Source of the DNA: Comamonas sp.
GTDB taxonomy: Bacteria; Pseudomonadota; Gammaproteobacteria; Burkholderiales; Burkholderiaceae_C
Assembly (NCBI GenBank): GCA_021166775.1
Contig: JAJPEQ010000001.1
Coordinates: 62,001-126,000 of the forward strand
Direction: 5' to 3'
Length of the DNA stretch: 64,000 nucleotides
Positions 37,687 to 48,510 of the stretch are shown piece by piece (position 1 is the stretch's first letter; every line of letters begins with the position of its first letter). The position numbers and the translations under genes are program-made. The notes under the pieces are model-generated. The model had not been told where the DNA came from. It made no database searches and saw nothing but the letters and a program-made list of their open reading frames with translations.

Positions 37687-38010
37687 ATGATGGCAACTGC
37701 GAAGAAGCCCGCCGCCAAGAAAGCGGCCCCAGCGAAGAAGGCCGCCCCTGCAAAGAAGGCGGCAGTGAAGAAGGCCGCGGCCCCGGCCAAGAAGGCTGCG
37801 GTGAAGAAGGCCGCTCCGGCAAAGAAGGTTGCCGCGAAAAAGGCCGCTCCAGCCAAGAAGGCTGCGGTAAAGAAGGCCGCTCCGGCAAAGAAGGCCGCCC
37901 CGGCAAAGAAGGCTGCGGTGAAGAAGGCCCCGGCCAAGAAGGCCGCTCCGGCAAAGACGGCTCTCAACCCGCAGGCGGCCTGGCCGTTTCCGACGCAGAA
38001 CAAGCCCTGA
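37687..38010 (+). CDS. Lysine/alanine-rich histone H1-like protein
   Basis: 107 aa from the first of two adjacent ATGs, with AAGGAG upstream. Almost the whole protein is KKAA-type repeats (APAKKAAVKKAA and variants), very basic, like AlgP and the chlamydial Hc proteins and eukaryotic H1 tails. Expected to bind and condense DNA in the nucleoid. The repeats make length variation between strains likely. Followed by a strong terminator. Confidence 0.88.
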   Translation: MMATAKKPAAKKAAPAKKAAPAKKAAVKKAAAPAKKAAVKKAAPAKKVAAKKAAPAKKAAVKKAAPAKKAAPAKKAAVKKAPAKKAAPAKTALNPQAAWPFPTQNKP

Positions 38011-38029
38011 TCACGCGGGTCGTCCTTGC

Positions 38030-38062
38030 AACCCTCGGGAGTCGGCCGACTTCCGGGGGTTT
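38030..38062 (+). terminator. Intrinsic terminator of the H1-like gene
   Basis: AACCCTCGGGAGTCGG and CCGACTTCCGGGGGTTT pair into a stem of about 16 bp with two mismatches and almost no loop, 20 bp after the stop and ending in T residues. The AACCC/GGGTT base would let it work in both directions for the convergent kinase gene. Confidence 0.7.
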
Positions 38063-38067
38063 GTCAT

Positions 38068-38964
38068 TCACTGCACGGAAAAATCGAGGATGTAGTTCTG
38101 TGGTCCGCGGTGCGCAATCTTGAGCGCACCCATGCGACTGCCCAGTTCGGCGCAGCGCACGAGCGGCCATCCACGCTCCAACCCATAGAGCAGGGCACCG
38201 CGCCAGGCATCGCCGCAGCCCGTGGGGTCGAGCACCTGCGCAGGCATCACCGGCGGCACCCGTTGGCACTCCCCGTGCTCCCACACCTCACTGCCCTGCG
38301 CGCCCAGCGTCACCACGAAGCCCTTGACCTGGCGTGAAATTTCCGCCTTGCTCAGGCCCGTGCGCTCGCACAGCATCTGCCCCTCGTAATCGTTGACCGC
38401 CACCCAGCTCGCCTGCGCGATGAAGCGCCTGAGCGCCTCGCCGTCGAACATCGGCAGGCCCTGGCCCGGGTCGAAAACGAAGGGAATGCCCGCCTGCACC
38501 ATCTGCTCGGCGTGCTCGATCATGGCCTCACGCCCATCCGGCGCAACGATACCCACGCGCACCTGCGGATCGGCCACGATCCGGTTGCGATGCGCCATCA
38601 TCATGGCCCCCGGATGAAATGCCGTGATCTGATTGTTGTCATGGTCGGTCATGATCATGGCCTGCGCCGTATAGACATCGGTAAGCTGCTGCACGGTGGC
38701 CGTTGAAATGCCCAGATCGGCAAAACGCTGCATGTAGCTCGTGCCATCGCTGCCAAGCATGGCCACGGGGCGTGGATCCCCGCCCAGGAGCTTGAGGGCG
38801 TAGGCGATGTTGCCCGCGCAGCCACCGAAATCCCGGCGCAGCGTGGGCACCAGAAATGACACATTCAGGATGTGCAGCTGCTGCGGCAGGATCTGCTCGG
38901 AAAACCGACCTTCGAAGGTCATGATCATGTCAAATGCCAGCGATCCACAAATCAGCGCCGCCAT
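38068..38964 (-). CDS. PfkB-family carbohydrate/adenosine kinase
   Basis: 298 aa. The N-terminal glycine-rich region is RRDFGGCAGNIAYALKLLGG and the C-terminal signature is DPTGCGDAWRGALLYGL, where the Asp is the catalytic base and GCGD forms the anion hole. This sequence type is often annotated adenosine kinase in betaproteobacteria. Phosphorylates a sugar or nucleoside with ATP; the substrate is not certain. Convergent with the H1-like gene. Confidence 0.82.
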   Translation of the reverse strand: MAALICGSLAFDMIMTFEGRFSEQILPQQLHILNVSFLVPTLRRDFGGCAGNIAYALKLLGGDPRPVAMLGSDGTSYMQRFADLGISTATVQQLTDVYTAQAMIMTDHDNNQITAFHPGAMMMAHRNRIVADPQVRVGIVAPDGREAMIEHAEQMVQAGIPFVFDPGQGLPMFDGEALRRFIAQASWVAVNDYEGQMLCERTGLSKAEISRQVKGFVVTLGAQGSEVWEHGECQRVPPVMPAQVLDPTGCGDAWRGALLYGLERGWPLVRCAELGSRMGALKIAHRGPQNYILDFSVQ

Positions 38965-38988
38965 ACGTCTGTCTCCATCGTCGAGCCA

Positions 38989-40299
<1,311 letters not shown>

Positions 40300-40342
40300 C
40301 GGCGATCGATTGTAGGGAGCGCCATGGCCCGTCCGGCGCCGC

Positions 40343-41236
40343 TCAGCGCCGAGCCGTCATCAGTATCCAGCCATCCTCGCCGTCGGCCACCTCGAGCCGC
40401 GTCCATGGCGCATAGGCCTGCTGCAACTCCTCGGCCTGGCGCTCCAGGATCCCGGCCAGAACCAAGGTCCCGCCTTCGGCCACGCGCGCGCACAGCAAGG
40501 GAGCCAGCACCTTGAGGGGCGTTGCCAGAATGTTGGCCAGCACGGTCTGGTACTGGCCATCGGCCAGCTCGGGCAGCCCCGCGCGCAGCTGCACGGCATT
40601 GGCCTCGGCGTTGGCCCGCGTGGCCTCGACGGCCGCGGGATCGATGTCGACCGCATCCACCTCACCCGCGCCGAACTTCGCCGCGCCGATGGCAAGAATG
40701 CCAGAGCCGCAACCATAGTCGAGCACCCGCCCCGAGGACACCTGCGCCGCATGATCGGCAATCCAGCGCAGGCACATGCGCGTGGTCGGGTGCGTGCCGG
40801 TGCCAAACGCCATGCCCGGGTCGAGCCGGATGCAGCGCCGCGCCGCGGCAGGCGGCTGGTGCCAGCTCGGCACGATCCAGAAGTCGGGCGTGATCTGCAC
40901 GGGGCTGAACTGCGACTGCGTGAGACGCACCCAGTCCTGCTCGGCCACCGCCACCACGCCGATGACGGCGCAATCGGCAAAAAAGTCCTGCAAGGGCAGC
41001 AGCCGCGCGGCGTCCGCGGCCTGGCTCTCGTCGGTGAACAGCGCGCTGATGCGGCTGCGCCGCCAGCCCTGCTGCCGCAGCGGCATGCCGGGCTCGCCGA
41101 ACAGCGGACGCTCATGCCGCGTCAGCGCCTCGGCGTCTTCCACCGAGACGCTGAGCGCATCGAGCGCCTCCAGCGCCTCGCTCAGCGGCTCGACGCGATC
41201 CTCGGGGCAGACCAGGCGCAGCTCGAACAGGCTCAC
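40343..41236 (-). CDS. prmA: Ribosomal protein L11 methyltransferase
   Basis: 297 aa. The SAM-binding motif [20 protein letters not shown] (about 165-185) and the preceding [15 protein letters not shown] are diagnostic for Prm[13 protein letters not shown] is the post-motif catalytic region. It trimethylates L11. Encoded 18 bp after accC, consistent with the accB-accC-prmA order usual in Burkholderiales. Confidence 0.95.
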   Translation of the reverse strand: MSLFELRLVCPEDRVEPLSEALEALDALSVSVEDAEALTRHERPLFGEPGMPLRQQGWRRSRISALFTDESQAADAARLLPLQDFFADCAVIGVVAVAEQDWVRLTQSQFSPVQITPDFWIVPSWHQPPAAARRCIRLDPGMAFGTGTHPTTRMCLRWIADHAAQVSSGRVLDYGCGSGILAIGAAKFGAGEVDAVDIDPAAVEATRANAEANAVQLRAGLPELADGQYQTVLANILATPLKVLAPLLCARVAEGGTLVLAGILERQAEELQQAYAPWTRLEVADGEDGWILMTARR

Positions 41237-41254
41237 GATGGATCCAGCAGACCT

Positions 41255-42604
41255 TCAACGCTTGCGCGCCGCGAGCCACTCTTCCAGATAGTGAATGCTG
41301 GTGCCGCCCGCGACATAGCGCGCATCGACCATGAGCTCGCTGTGCAGCGGAACGTTGGTGGAAATGCCTTCGACCACCGTCTCGCGCAGCGCCGTGCGCA
41401 TGCGCGCCAGCGCCTGCTCGCGCGTGTCGCCGTGCACGATGATCTTGCCGATCATGGAGTCGTAGTTCGGCGGCACATAGTAATTGGTGTAGATGTGCGT
41501 ATCGACGCGCACACCCGGGCCGCCCGGCGCGTGCCATTTGGTGATGCGCCCGGGCGAGGGCGTGAACTTGTACGGGTCTTCTGCATTGATGCGGCACTCG
41601 ATCGCATGGCCTCGCACCTGCACCTGCTTTTGCGAAAAGCCGAGCTTCTCCCCCGCCGCGACCATGATCTGCCAGCGCACGATGTCCACGCCCGTGATCC
41701 ACTCCGTCACCGGGTGCTCGACCTGTACGCGCGTGTTCATCTCGATGAAATAGAACTCGCCGTTTTCGTAGAGGAATTCGAAGGTGCCCGCTCCGCGGTA
41801 GCCGATCTTCTTGCAGGCGCTGACGCAGCGCTCGCCGATTTTTTCGATCTGCTTGCGCGGGATGCCCAGCGCCGGCGCCTCCTCGATCACCTTCTGATGG
41901 CGCCGCTGCATGGAGCAGTCGCGCTCGGCCAGATACACCGCGTTCTTGTATTTGTCGGCAAGGATCTGGATTTCGATGTGGCGCGGGTTCTGCAGGAATT
42001 TCTCCATGTAGACCGATGGGTTGCCGAAGGCGGCCTCGGCCTCGGCCTTGGTCAGCTGCACCGCATTGATCAGCGCCGCCTCGGTATGCACCTCGCGCAT
42101 GCCGCGCCCGCCACCACCGCCCGCGGCCTTGATGATGACGGGGTAGCCGATGCTCTTGGCGATCTTGCGCCACTGCGCCGGATCGTCAGGCAGTTCGCCG
42201 TCGGAGCCGGGCACGCAGGGCACGCCCGCCTTGATCATCGCGCGCTTGGCCGAGACCTTGTCGCCCATGGTGCGGATGGATTCGGGCGTCGGGCCGATGA
42301 ACTGGAAGCCGCTTTGCTCCACGCGCTCGGCGAAATCGGCGTTCTCCGAAAGAAAACCGTAACCGGGGTGGATCGCCTCGGCGTCCGTGACCTCGGCGGC
42401 CGAGATGATCGCGGGCATGTTCAGGTAGGACTGCGCTGACGGCGCCGGGCCGATGCACACGGCCTCGTCCGCGAGCTTGACGTACTTGGCGTCGCGGTCG
42501 GCCTCGGAATAGACCATGACGGCCTTGACGCCGAGCTCGGCACAGGCACGCTGGATACGCAGGGCAATCTCTCCCCGGTTGGCGACCAGAATTTTCTTGA
42601 ACAT
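41255..42604 (-). CDS. accC: Acetyl-CoA carboxylase, biotin carboxylase subunit
   Basis: 449 aa. It begins [20 protein letters not shown]; the ATP-grasp domain has [12 protein letters not shown] (glycine-rich loop) near 160, and [22 protein letters not shown] provides metal ligands. It carboxylates the biotin on AccB with ATP and bicarbonate. 56 bp after accB. Confidence 0.97.
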   Translation of the reverse strand: MFKKILVANRGEIALRIQRACAELGVKAVMVYSEADRDAKYVKLADEAVCIGPAPSAQSYLNMPAIISAAEVTDAEAIHPGYGFLSENADFAERVEQSGFQFIGPTPESIRTMGDKVSAKRAMIKAGVPCVPGSDGELPDDPAQWRKIAKSIGYPVIIKAAGGGGGRGMREVHTEAALINAVQLTKAEAEAAFGNPSVYMEKFLQNPRHIEIQILADKYKNAVYLAERDCSMQRRHQKVIEEAPALGIPRKQIEKIGERCVSACKKIGYRGAGTFEFLYENGEFYFIEMNTRVQVEHPVTEWITGVDIVRWQIMVAAGEKLGFSQKQVQVRGHAIECRINAEDPYKFTPSPGRITKWHAPGGPGVRVDTHIYTNYYVPPNYDSMIGKIIVHGDTREQALARMRTALRETVVEGISTNVPLHSELMVDARYVAGGTSIHYLEEWLAARKR

Positions 42605-42660
42605 GATGTCCTTGAGGTTTTATGGTTCGGAACCCCCGGCTCGGGCGGGAGCCGAGAACA

Positions 42661-43101
42661 TCATTCAATGACGAACAAGGGTTGACCGTATTCGACCGCC
42701 TGGCCGTTCTCCGCCATCACCCGGGTGACCGTGCCGGCGGTTTCGGCTTCGATTTCGTTGAGGATCTTCATCGCCTCGATGATGCACAGCACATCGCCCT
42801 GCTTGACCTGACTGCCCACATCAACGAATGGCGCACCGCCCGGGCTGGAGGAGCGGTAGAAGGTGCCGACCATGGGCGACTTGACGAAATTGCCCTCCGC
42901 CGCCTCAGCGGCAGGCGCGGCGGCCGCCACGGCGGCGGCCGCCGCCGCCACGGGCGGCGCCACTGCGGGTTGCGCGAGCACAGGAGCGGCTGTGCCGCCC
43001 TTGACGATGCGAACCTTGCCTTCGGCCTCGGTGATCTCGAGTTCAGACACATTCGACTCGGACACCAGATCGATCAGGGTCTTGAGTTTTCGCAGATCCA
43101 T
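42661..43101 (-). CDS. accB: Acetyl-CoA carboxylase, biotin carboxyl carrier protein
   Basis: 146 aa. The biotinylation lysine is Lys112 in IIEAMKILNEIEA, with the usual Ala/Pro-rich linker (about 36-70) before the biotinyl domain. First gene of the accB-accC-prmA run. The upstream neighbour is a TlpA-like gene on the same strand. Confidence 0.97.
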   Translation of the reverse strand: MDLRKLKTLIDLVSESNVSELEITEAEGKVRIVKGGTAAPVLAQPAVAPPVAAAAAAVAAAAPAAEAAEGNFVKSPMVGTFYRSSSPGGAPFVDVGSQVKQGDVLCIIEAMKILNEIEAETAGTVTRVMAENGQAVEYGQPLFVIE

Positions 43102-43199
43102 AAAGATTCCAAAAGGGGCTATGAGGCGCTAATTTACAGCAATTGACATGCAACTACCAAAATCAGGCGTATTGAATGCAGAGTATGGGATCGGGGCGA

Positions 43200-43766
43200 T
43201 CAGACCGACGCCCGCCAATGCTGCAGATCGGTTTCAGAAAGTTCGCCGATTTTACGCTCAGCGATGGTACCGTTCGCGTTAAAAAGAACGGAGAAGGGCA
43301 AAGCACCGTTGGGATTACCCAAGCCACGCACCAAGCCCATGCCCGCCGCACCGCCCAACACCACGGGAAACGCCAGCGGGCTGCGCTGCAGGAAGCCGCG
43401 CACACTCGCCACCTGGTCGATCGCCAAGCCCAGCACCTGCCAGCCATCGGCTTTGTGCGACCCGTAAAAGGCATTGAGCCGCGGCAGCTCCTGCACACAC
43501 GGCGGGCACCAGGTGGCCCAGAAATTCAGCAGCAGCGGGCGACCGCGAAACGCCGCCATCTGCACGACCGTGCCTTCGGGAGTCTCGAACGCACTGGCCC
43601 ACCAGTGATCCAGCGCCTGTGCATCGGCGCTTTTCGGGCTCAGGCGCCACCAGGCAAGCCCCGCGCCCGCCACGGCCGCGGCGGCGGCCACGCCCAGCAT
43701 CAGTCCATGGCGGCGCGACGCCACGGGCGCGGCATGGGCCGCTGGTGCACGGTCAGAAGCAGTCAT
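43200..43766 (-). CDS. TlpA-like membrane-anchored thiol-disulfide oxidoreductase
   Basis: 188 aa from the ATG at 43766. An N-terminal signal anchor (LMLGVAAAAAVAGAGLAWW) and a thioredoxin fold with LLNFWATWCPPCVQELP, whose CPPC is the redox centre. It acts in the periplasm, probably keeping cysteines reduced, as in cytochrome c maturation. The ATG overlaps the stop of the upstream gene (ATGA). Confidence 0.9.
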   Translation of the reverse strand: MTASDRAPAAHAAPVASRRHGLMLGVAAAAAVAGAGLAWWRLSPKSADAQALDHWWASAFETPEGTVVQMAAFRGRPLLLNFWATWCPPCVQELPRLNAFYGSHKADGWQVLGLAIDQVASVRGFLQRSPLAFPVVLGGAAGMGLVRGLGNPNGALPFSVLFNANGTIAERKIGELSETDLQHWRASV

Positions 43767-44377
43767 GGCGCAAGGGTAGCAGACGCCGAACCCACTTCCA
43801 GCAGCAACTGCACGGCGGCGATGTCTCCACGCGGCGCACGCCCCCTCGGGTCCGCACGCAAGGCGCCCCGAAGGTCGTCCAGGTCGTACACCAGCAGCTG
43901 CACCGTGACATCTTGGTTCAGCTGCGCCGAACGCACCCGCACCGCCAGCACATCCACGGGTTCGCCCCGCAGGCCGACGGTCCTGCCGGGTTCGTAGCAC
44001 ACCCGCTGGTTGATGAGCTCGATTTCCGCCGACTTGGGGTCGTCGCAGAACAGCGCGATCACCACGTCGCTGCGCCGCGTGGCCGTGCCCCACCAGACGG
44101 CGCCCCCGAGGTAGGGGCGAAACGCCTGCATGCGCCGCATCCATTCGAGCGCCAGCACGCGCAGCAGGTGCAGCTCGCGCGGCTGGGTGTCGGCGTGGAA
44201 GAGGGCAATGTGCTCGCGCACCGCGTCCTCCATCTGCAAGTTGTCCGGCAGCGGCGTGCGTGCAGGCAGGCCGAGCTCGCGCAGCGCGCGGCGCTTGGCG
44301 CCGCCCCAGTCCAAGCCTTCGTCCACCGCGAGGCGGGCCGCACTGTGCAGAATCTCGCTGGTTTGATTGCTGGCCAT
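43763..44377 (-). CDS. Conserved hypothetical protein, possible nucleotidyltransferase fold
   Basis: 204 aa from the ATG at 44377 (MASNQTSEILHSAARLAV). The middle reads YLGGAVWWGTATRRSDVVIALFCDDPKSAEIELIN, which loosely recalls the G-T-A-x-x-S-D-x-x-x beta-hairpin of nucleotidyltransferases, though only one acidic residue of the expected pair is clear. No signal or membrane segment. Divergent from mpl and coupled to the tlpA-like gene. I do not know its function. Confidence 0.6.
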   Translation of the reverse strand: MASNQTSEILHSAARLAVDEGLDWGGAKRRALRELGLPARTPLPDNLQMEDAVREHIALFHADTQPRELHLLRVLALEWMRRMQAFRPYLGGAVWWGTATRRSDVVIALFCDDPKSAEIELINQRVCYEPGRTVGLRGEPVDVLAVRVRSAQLNQDVTVQLLVYDLDDLRGALRADPRGRAPRGDIAAVQLLLEVGSASATLAP

Positions 44378-44452
44378 GACCCTGATTCCATCCGTACATC
44401 CAAGCATATCGCCTGTGTTCCGGGTGTAAACACCAACGCCGCTGCGCGCTCT

Positions 44453-44513
44453 TTTATCAATAGCTTTTGCCTCTTGCTACACAAGCGCCGCAACTGCTTT
44501 TGATTCAAATTCA
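44453..44513 (+). repeat. Intergenic AATAGCTG-type repeat, copy 5
   Basis: TTTTATCAATAGCTTTTGCC, then ACAAGCGCCGCAACTGC, then TTTTGATTCAAATTCA. It fills the divergent promoter gap between the hypothetical gene and mpl. Confidence 0.5.
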
Positions 44514-44544
44514 GACAGCCTGGTCTGCCTCGTAGAATCCCCTG

Positions 44545-45936
44545 ATGCATATCCACATTCTTGGCATCTGCGGCACCTTCATGGGCGGGCTGGCCGCGCT
44601 GGCGCGCGAGGCCGGGCACCGCGTGACCGGCTGCGACGCGGGCGTCTACCCGCCGATGAGCGAGCAGTTGCGCGCGCTGGGCATCGACCTGATCGAGGGC
44701 TATGGCGCTGACCAGCTGGCGCTCAAGCCCGACCTGTTCGTGATCGGCAACGTGGTGAGCCGCGTGCACCTGGAAGACGGCGTACCGAAGTTTCCGTTGA
44801 TGGAGGCGATTCTCGACGCCGGCCTACCCTACACCAGCGGGCCGCAATGGCTTTCGGAGCATGTGCTGCAAGGCCGCCACGTGCTGGCCGTGGCGGGCAC
44901 GCACGGCAAGACGACGACCACGTCCATGCTCGCGTGGATCCTTGAATCCGCCGGACAGCAACCCGGCTTTCTCGTCGGCGGCGTGCCGCTGAACTTCGGC
45001 ATCTCGGCGCGGCTGGGCCGGCAGGTGCCGGGGCAGACCCGCCCGCTCTTCGTGATCGAGGCCGACGAATACGACACGGCGTTTTTCGACAAGCGTAGCA
45101 AGTTCGTGCACTACCGCCCGCGCACCGCGGTGCTGAACAACCTGGAGTTCGACCACGCCGACATCTTTCCGGATCTCGCCGCGATCGAGCGGCAGTTCCA
45201 TCACCTCGTGCGCACCGTGCCCGCCACCGGCCGCGTGGTCGTCAACCGCCACGCCGAGAGCCTGGCGCGCATGCTGGCGCAAGGCGTGTGGAGCGAAGTC
45301 ACCGGCTTCGGCACGCCTCAAAGCGACTTTGCCGTGCGCGGCGAGCCGCACGACTTCGAGGTGCTGCGCCACGGCCAGGCGGCCGGTCACGTGCACTGGG
45401 ACCTGACGGGCGAACACAACCAGCTGAACGCGCTGGCCGCGATCGCCGCTGCCGAGCACGTGGGCGTCACGCCCGCGCAGGCCGCCGAGGCGCTCGCGCA
45501 CTTTCAGAACGTGCGCCGCCGCATGGAACTGCGCGGCACGGTGGCGGGCATCGCGGTGTATGACGATTTTGCGCACCACCCCACGGCCATCCGTACCACG
45601 CTAGACGGCCTGCGCCGGCGCGTCGGGCCCGAGGCACGCATCCTCGCGGTGTTCGAACCGCGCAGCAACACCATGAAGCTGGGCACCATGAAGGCGCAAC
45701 TGCCCTGGGCGCTGGAAACGGCCGACCTCGCCTACTGCCACACCGAAGGCCTGGACTGGGACGCCGCCGAAGCACTGGCGCCCATGGGCGCGCGCGCAGC
45801 ATGCAGCGGCGACCTGAAGGCGCTGGTGGCACGGATCGCTCGGGCCGCGCAGCTTGGCGACCATATCGTGTGCATGAGCAACGGCAGCTTCGGCGGCATC
45901 CATGCGATGCTACTCAGAGAGCTATCAAACAAATAG
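44545..45936 (+). CDS. mpl: UDP-N-acetylmuramate:L-alanyl-gamma-D-glutamyl-meso-diaminopimelate ligase
   Basis: 463 aa. Mur ligase with MHIHILGICGTFMGGLAAL at the start (Mpl rather than MurC form), ATP-binding AGTHGKTTTTSMLAW near 115, EADEYDTAFFDKRSKF and HHPTAIRTTLDGLR. It recycles murein tripeptide by joining it to UDP-MurNAc. The last codons and the TAG stop lie inside an AATAGCTG repeat copy. With ampD at 36603, a second recycling enzyme in the window. Confidence 0.94.
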   Translation: MHIHILGICGTFMGGLAALAREAGHRVTGCDAGVYPPMSEQLRALGIDLIEGYGADQLALKPDLFVIGNVVSRVHLEDGVPKFPLMEAILDAGLPYTSGPQWLSEHVLQGRHVLAVAGTHGKTTTTSMLAWILESAGQQPGFLVGGVPLNFGISARLGRQVPGQTRPLFVIEADEYDTAFFDKRSKFVHYRPRTAVLNNLEFDHADIFPDLAAIERQFHHLVRTVPATGRVVVNRHAESLARMLAQGVWSEVTGFGTPQSDFAVRGEPHDFEVLRHGQAAGHVHWDLTGEHNQLNALAAIAAAEHVGVTPAQAAEALAHFQNVRRRMELRGTVAGIAVYDDFAHHPTAIRTTLDGLRRRVGPEARILAVFEPRSNTMKLGTMKAQLPWALETADLAYCHTEGLDWDAAEALAPMGARAACSGDLKALVARIARAAQLGDHIVCMSNGSFGGIHAMLLRELSNK

Positions 45937-45990
45937 CTGCCTTCGCTTTCCCAGTAAGGCTTCCATGCCAAATTGATCCATATTTGCAAG
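45921..45990 (+). repeat. Intergenic AATAGCTG-type repeat, copy 6
   Basis: GCTATCAAACAAATAGCTGCC, then TTCCATGCCAAATTGATCCA. It begins inside mpl, contributing its last four residues and stop codon (45934-45936), as copy 1 does for phoB. Confidence 0.55.
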
Positions 45991-46149
45991 CTTCGCCAGC
46001 CCGAACGATGAGAAACATCCCGCCACGCCGGCGCTGTCGCGGAGTGAAGAAACCCTGCGCGGACCGGGCGGCGCCGCGCGGTTCAGTGCCGCCAGCGCAC
46101 CCGTTCGAGCGGCATCAGGGTCACCGGGCTGCGCGTGCGCGCCATGCCG

Positions 46150-47052
46150 TCACCCCCTGCGCCGCGCTCCGATCCCGCTGACGGCCAGCAGCCCGAGAAC
46201 GATCAGCGCGATGCCCGCGCCCTCCGCGGCATCCGGGCGCTCCCCCAGGAAGGCCCAGGCCATCAGGATGGCGGTGATGGGCACGCACAGGCTGGACAGG
46301 CTGGCCACGGTCGCCGGCAGGCGGTCGATGATGAGAAACCACAGCACCCAGGCCAGGCTCGAAGCGAGCACGGCCGCATACAGCAAGCTGAACACCATCC
46401 CCGCCGTCCACTCGATCGCGCGCTGCGGCACGAGCCAGGCCACCCCCGCCAGGAACACGCCGCCCAGCAGCATCTGCCAGGCGGTGAACGACAGCGCCGA
46501 CGGATGGTGCAACTGGAACATGCGCTTGGTCAGCACCGTGCCCAGCCCCCACAGGCAGCCGCTGGCCACCGCCAGCAGCGTGCTGGGCCCACTGCCCAGC
46601 GCATGCCAGGGCGCAATCACGAACACCAGGCCGGTGACGGCCAGCGCAATGCCCACCCACTGCCGAGCGCTGGGGCGCTCGCGCAGCACCCACCAGGCGA
46701 ACAGCACCGACCAGAACGGCATGGTGTAGGCCAGCATCGACACGCGCCCTGCGCCGCCACTGACCAGCGCCCACTGCGACAGCCCCTGAAAGGCGGCCGT
46801 CTGGCACAACCCGACCGCCAGCGTGAGACCCAGCGGCGGCGGCGCCAGCGGCTGACCGCGCAGCACCAGCACCGCGAACAGCACCAGTGCACCCAAGCCA
46901 AAGCGCAGCGCCGCGAAGTCAAACGGCCCGGCCCAGCGCATCACCTGCTTCATCACGATCCAGCTGTAGGCCCAGATGACGACCATGAGCGCCAGCGCGA
47001 GCAGCGCCGCGCGATGGCTGCGGTGCATCGAGTCCGCCGCACCAGATTTCAT
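46150..47052 (-). CDS. EamA/DMT-family membrane transporter
   Basis: 300 aa from the ATG at 47052; an ATG at 47028 is also possible. Ten membrane segments in two EamA halves (LALMVVIWAYSWIVMKQV; LPATVASLSSLCVPITAILMAW with the AFLGER motif at the start of helix 9). Inner-membrane transporter of unknown substrate, related in fold to the one at 20247 but clearly different in sequence. Last ordinary gene before the accessory island. Confidence 0.85.
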   Translation of the reverse strand: MKSGAADSMHRSHRAALLALALMVVIWAYSWIVMKQVMRWAGPFDFAALRFGLGALVLFAVLVLRGQPLAPPPLGLTLAVGLCQTAAFQGLSQWALVSGGAGRVSMLAYTMPFWSVLFAWWVLRERPSARQWVGIALAVTGLVFVIAPWHALGSGPSTLLAVASGCLWGLGTVLTKRMFQLHHPSALSFTAWQMLLGGVFLAGVAWLVPQRAIEWTAGMVFSLLYAAVLASSLAWVLWFLIIDRLPATVASLSSLCVPITAILMAWAFLGERPDAAEGAGIALIVLGLLAVSGIGARRRG

Positions 47053-47370
47053 GACTTGTTGAGTTTGCGTGGCCAATTGCGTGCATCCAGATCTGTCGGA
47101 AGGTAGCGGCCAGAATACACAAGAACGCCCATAGCCACAGTTCGAGACCTCGCCCGACCTCGATACCGGACCGGAAAACGCCATCACTGACGCTTTCGAG
47201 GCCCATCAGGTGATGAGCCGCCAGGCGTTGAATTCACAACGGGGTGCGCGCCGGCCTCAAGGCGGTTCTGCTGGGGCGGCAGGGTTTATGAACGGCTGAG
47301 CCAAAGCTGATGCCCCGGCGGCCGCGCAGTTCTACTCCCCGCTGGTCAGGCAGCGCAGAAGCTGCGGTCG
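47053..47370. other. Gene-free boundary region left of the island
   Basis: No recognisable gene or repeat, apart from the promoter region of the leftward EamA gene. GC content and codon texture become irregular from about 47200 onward. Confidence 0.35.
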
Positions 47371-47433
47371 CCCAAGATGCCATGACGACTGTATAGAGTC
47401 TCGATGTTCTGAATGCCCTACAGCGCAGGCTTC
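47371..47433 (+). repeat. 63-bp direct repeat, left copy
   Basis: Aligns without gaps to 58521-58583 with about 12 mismatches (CCCAAGATGCCATGA... against CCCAAGGTGCCATGA..., both containing GTTCTGAATGCCC). The two copies lie 11.1 kb apart in the same orientation and enclose the amide island. Confidence 0.65.
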
Positions 47434-48006
47434 AGCCGCCAGCCGAGGGGCAGTCGTGTTGAAAAACCAGGAAGTTCCCGAGCATTCTTGGCTGAAATAA
47501 AAATCGAACTTTCTAATCGCTCCAGAACCTCGCCTCCTCCCATGCGGGAGGAGATGAACTGCACCCGCAAACCTTGCTCAAGGTGGAGGTAGGAAATTTT
47601 TCAACAGAATAGAACGATGGCCATCGTCGTATCGCGTGTGACCACCATCTTGGCGGAGCCACACACGACATTCCGCAGGACAACGAAGGCGCTGAGTGGA
47701 TGAACCGCAACGTAGAACACCAAGCCAGGAGAACCATCATGGATGATCGCGTACATCATCTGCTCCGACGCTGGTGCGCCGTTGCCACCTTGCTTCAAGA
47801 TGGGTCCGCTGAATGTCTTCTGACTCAAGCGCGCCGCCGACATCATTTCTGACCAGTCGAGATCGGTGTGGATTCGTGCCTTCGCCCACCACCTACGGCA
47901 GGCACCCTCTTCCGGCGCTTACCTATCCATCAATACGGCGATTTCTGAAGAGGAGCCCTGTCCGTCAGCGGAGTTCGCGGCATCGTTCCCAACGACCTTG
48001 CGTCGA
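47434..48006. other. Island left flank without intact genes
   Basis: Short unrecognised open frames only. A minus-strand frame at 47601-47846 (81 codons) has no family I can name. The stretch lies between the direct repeat and the IS fragments and is probably transposon or plasmid debris. Confidence 0.35.
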
Positions 48007-48105
48007 CTGGACCGCGGTGAGTCTGATCGCCTTGCCACGACGTGCCCCTTGCAGCCCCATGGAACGCACTAGTTGCTCAACCGTGCATGCGCCACCGGGA
48101 TGCCC
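48007..48105 (-). pseudogene. IS3-family transposase OrfB fragment
   Basis: The minus-strand reading GACTVEQLVRSMGLQGARRGKAIRLTA resembles the CTVERLMRxxGLxGxRRGK region of the IS3-family OrfB helix-turn-helix segment. Only about 30 codons remain, without the DDE catalytic part. Confidence 0.6.
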
Positions 48106-48127
48106 CCGCGGTTCATCTGCAGTCAAT

Positions 48128-48307
48128 AGTGCGATACACCTTGCCCGCGTCTGCGCGGAGCGTAAGCGCAACTTTGTCGGCCAGCACTTCTGGGTCAGGG
48201 GCAACTTCGTATCGGAGGTAGGCGGGGACGAAGCGGTGCTCCGGGAGTACAGCCGCAACCAAGAGGTGGAAGACGAGCGCCTGGATCAGCTGGGCCTGTG
48301 GAGATGA
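48128..48307 (+). pseudogene. IS200/IS605-family transposase TnpA 3' fragment
   Basis: SAIHLARVCAERKRNFVGQH and VRGNFVSEVGGDEAVLREY, ending RNQEVEDERLDQLGLWR, match the C-terminal part of Y1 transposases (IHLAR, FVGQHFWARGYFVSTVG, REYIRNQE). The Y1 tyrosine-bearing helix REY is present, but the HUH-containing N-terminus is missing. Inactive remnant. Confidence 0.8.
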
Positions 48308-48495
48308 TTGGCCGCCAGTCGGCGATGCTAAACCGTGGGGCCGCGCCAGCGACCCGTTTCAGCCGCTTCGGGCGGCCCACACAACGAAAGCCGCCGACTT
48401 TTCCGGGGGGATGGTTACGAGCCTCCCCTTCATGGGCATGTCTGTCACTAAAAATGCTCAGCGCAGACAAAATTCAGCGAGAATTGAATTTTCAA
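48308..48495. mobile_element. Right-end debris of the IS200/IS605 element
   Basis: Non-coding. It includes a GCCGCTTCGGGCGGC hairpin about 55 bp after the fragment, of the type such elements carry near their right end. AT content rises sharply at about 48455, where the imported block begins. Confidence 0.4.
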
Positions 48496-48510
48496 CTACA
48501 TTTTATGTAG
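48496..48510. promoter_or_regulatory. 15-bp palindrome upstream of the amide operon
   Basis: CTACATTTTATGTAG is an exact inverted repeat with a TTT centre, in AT-rich sequence about 400 bp before the receptor gene. Possible operator or part of the promoter of the operon leader; no bound regulator can be named. Confidence 0.3.

Noticed and set aside
47601-47846. 81-codon minus-strand frame as a real gene
   Set aside because: No ribosome site or family features, and it lies in a debris-rich flank.
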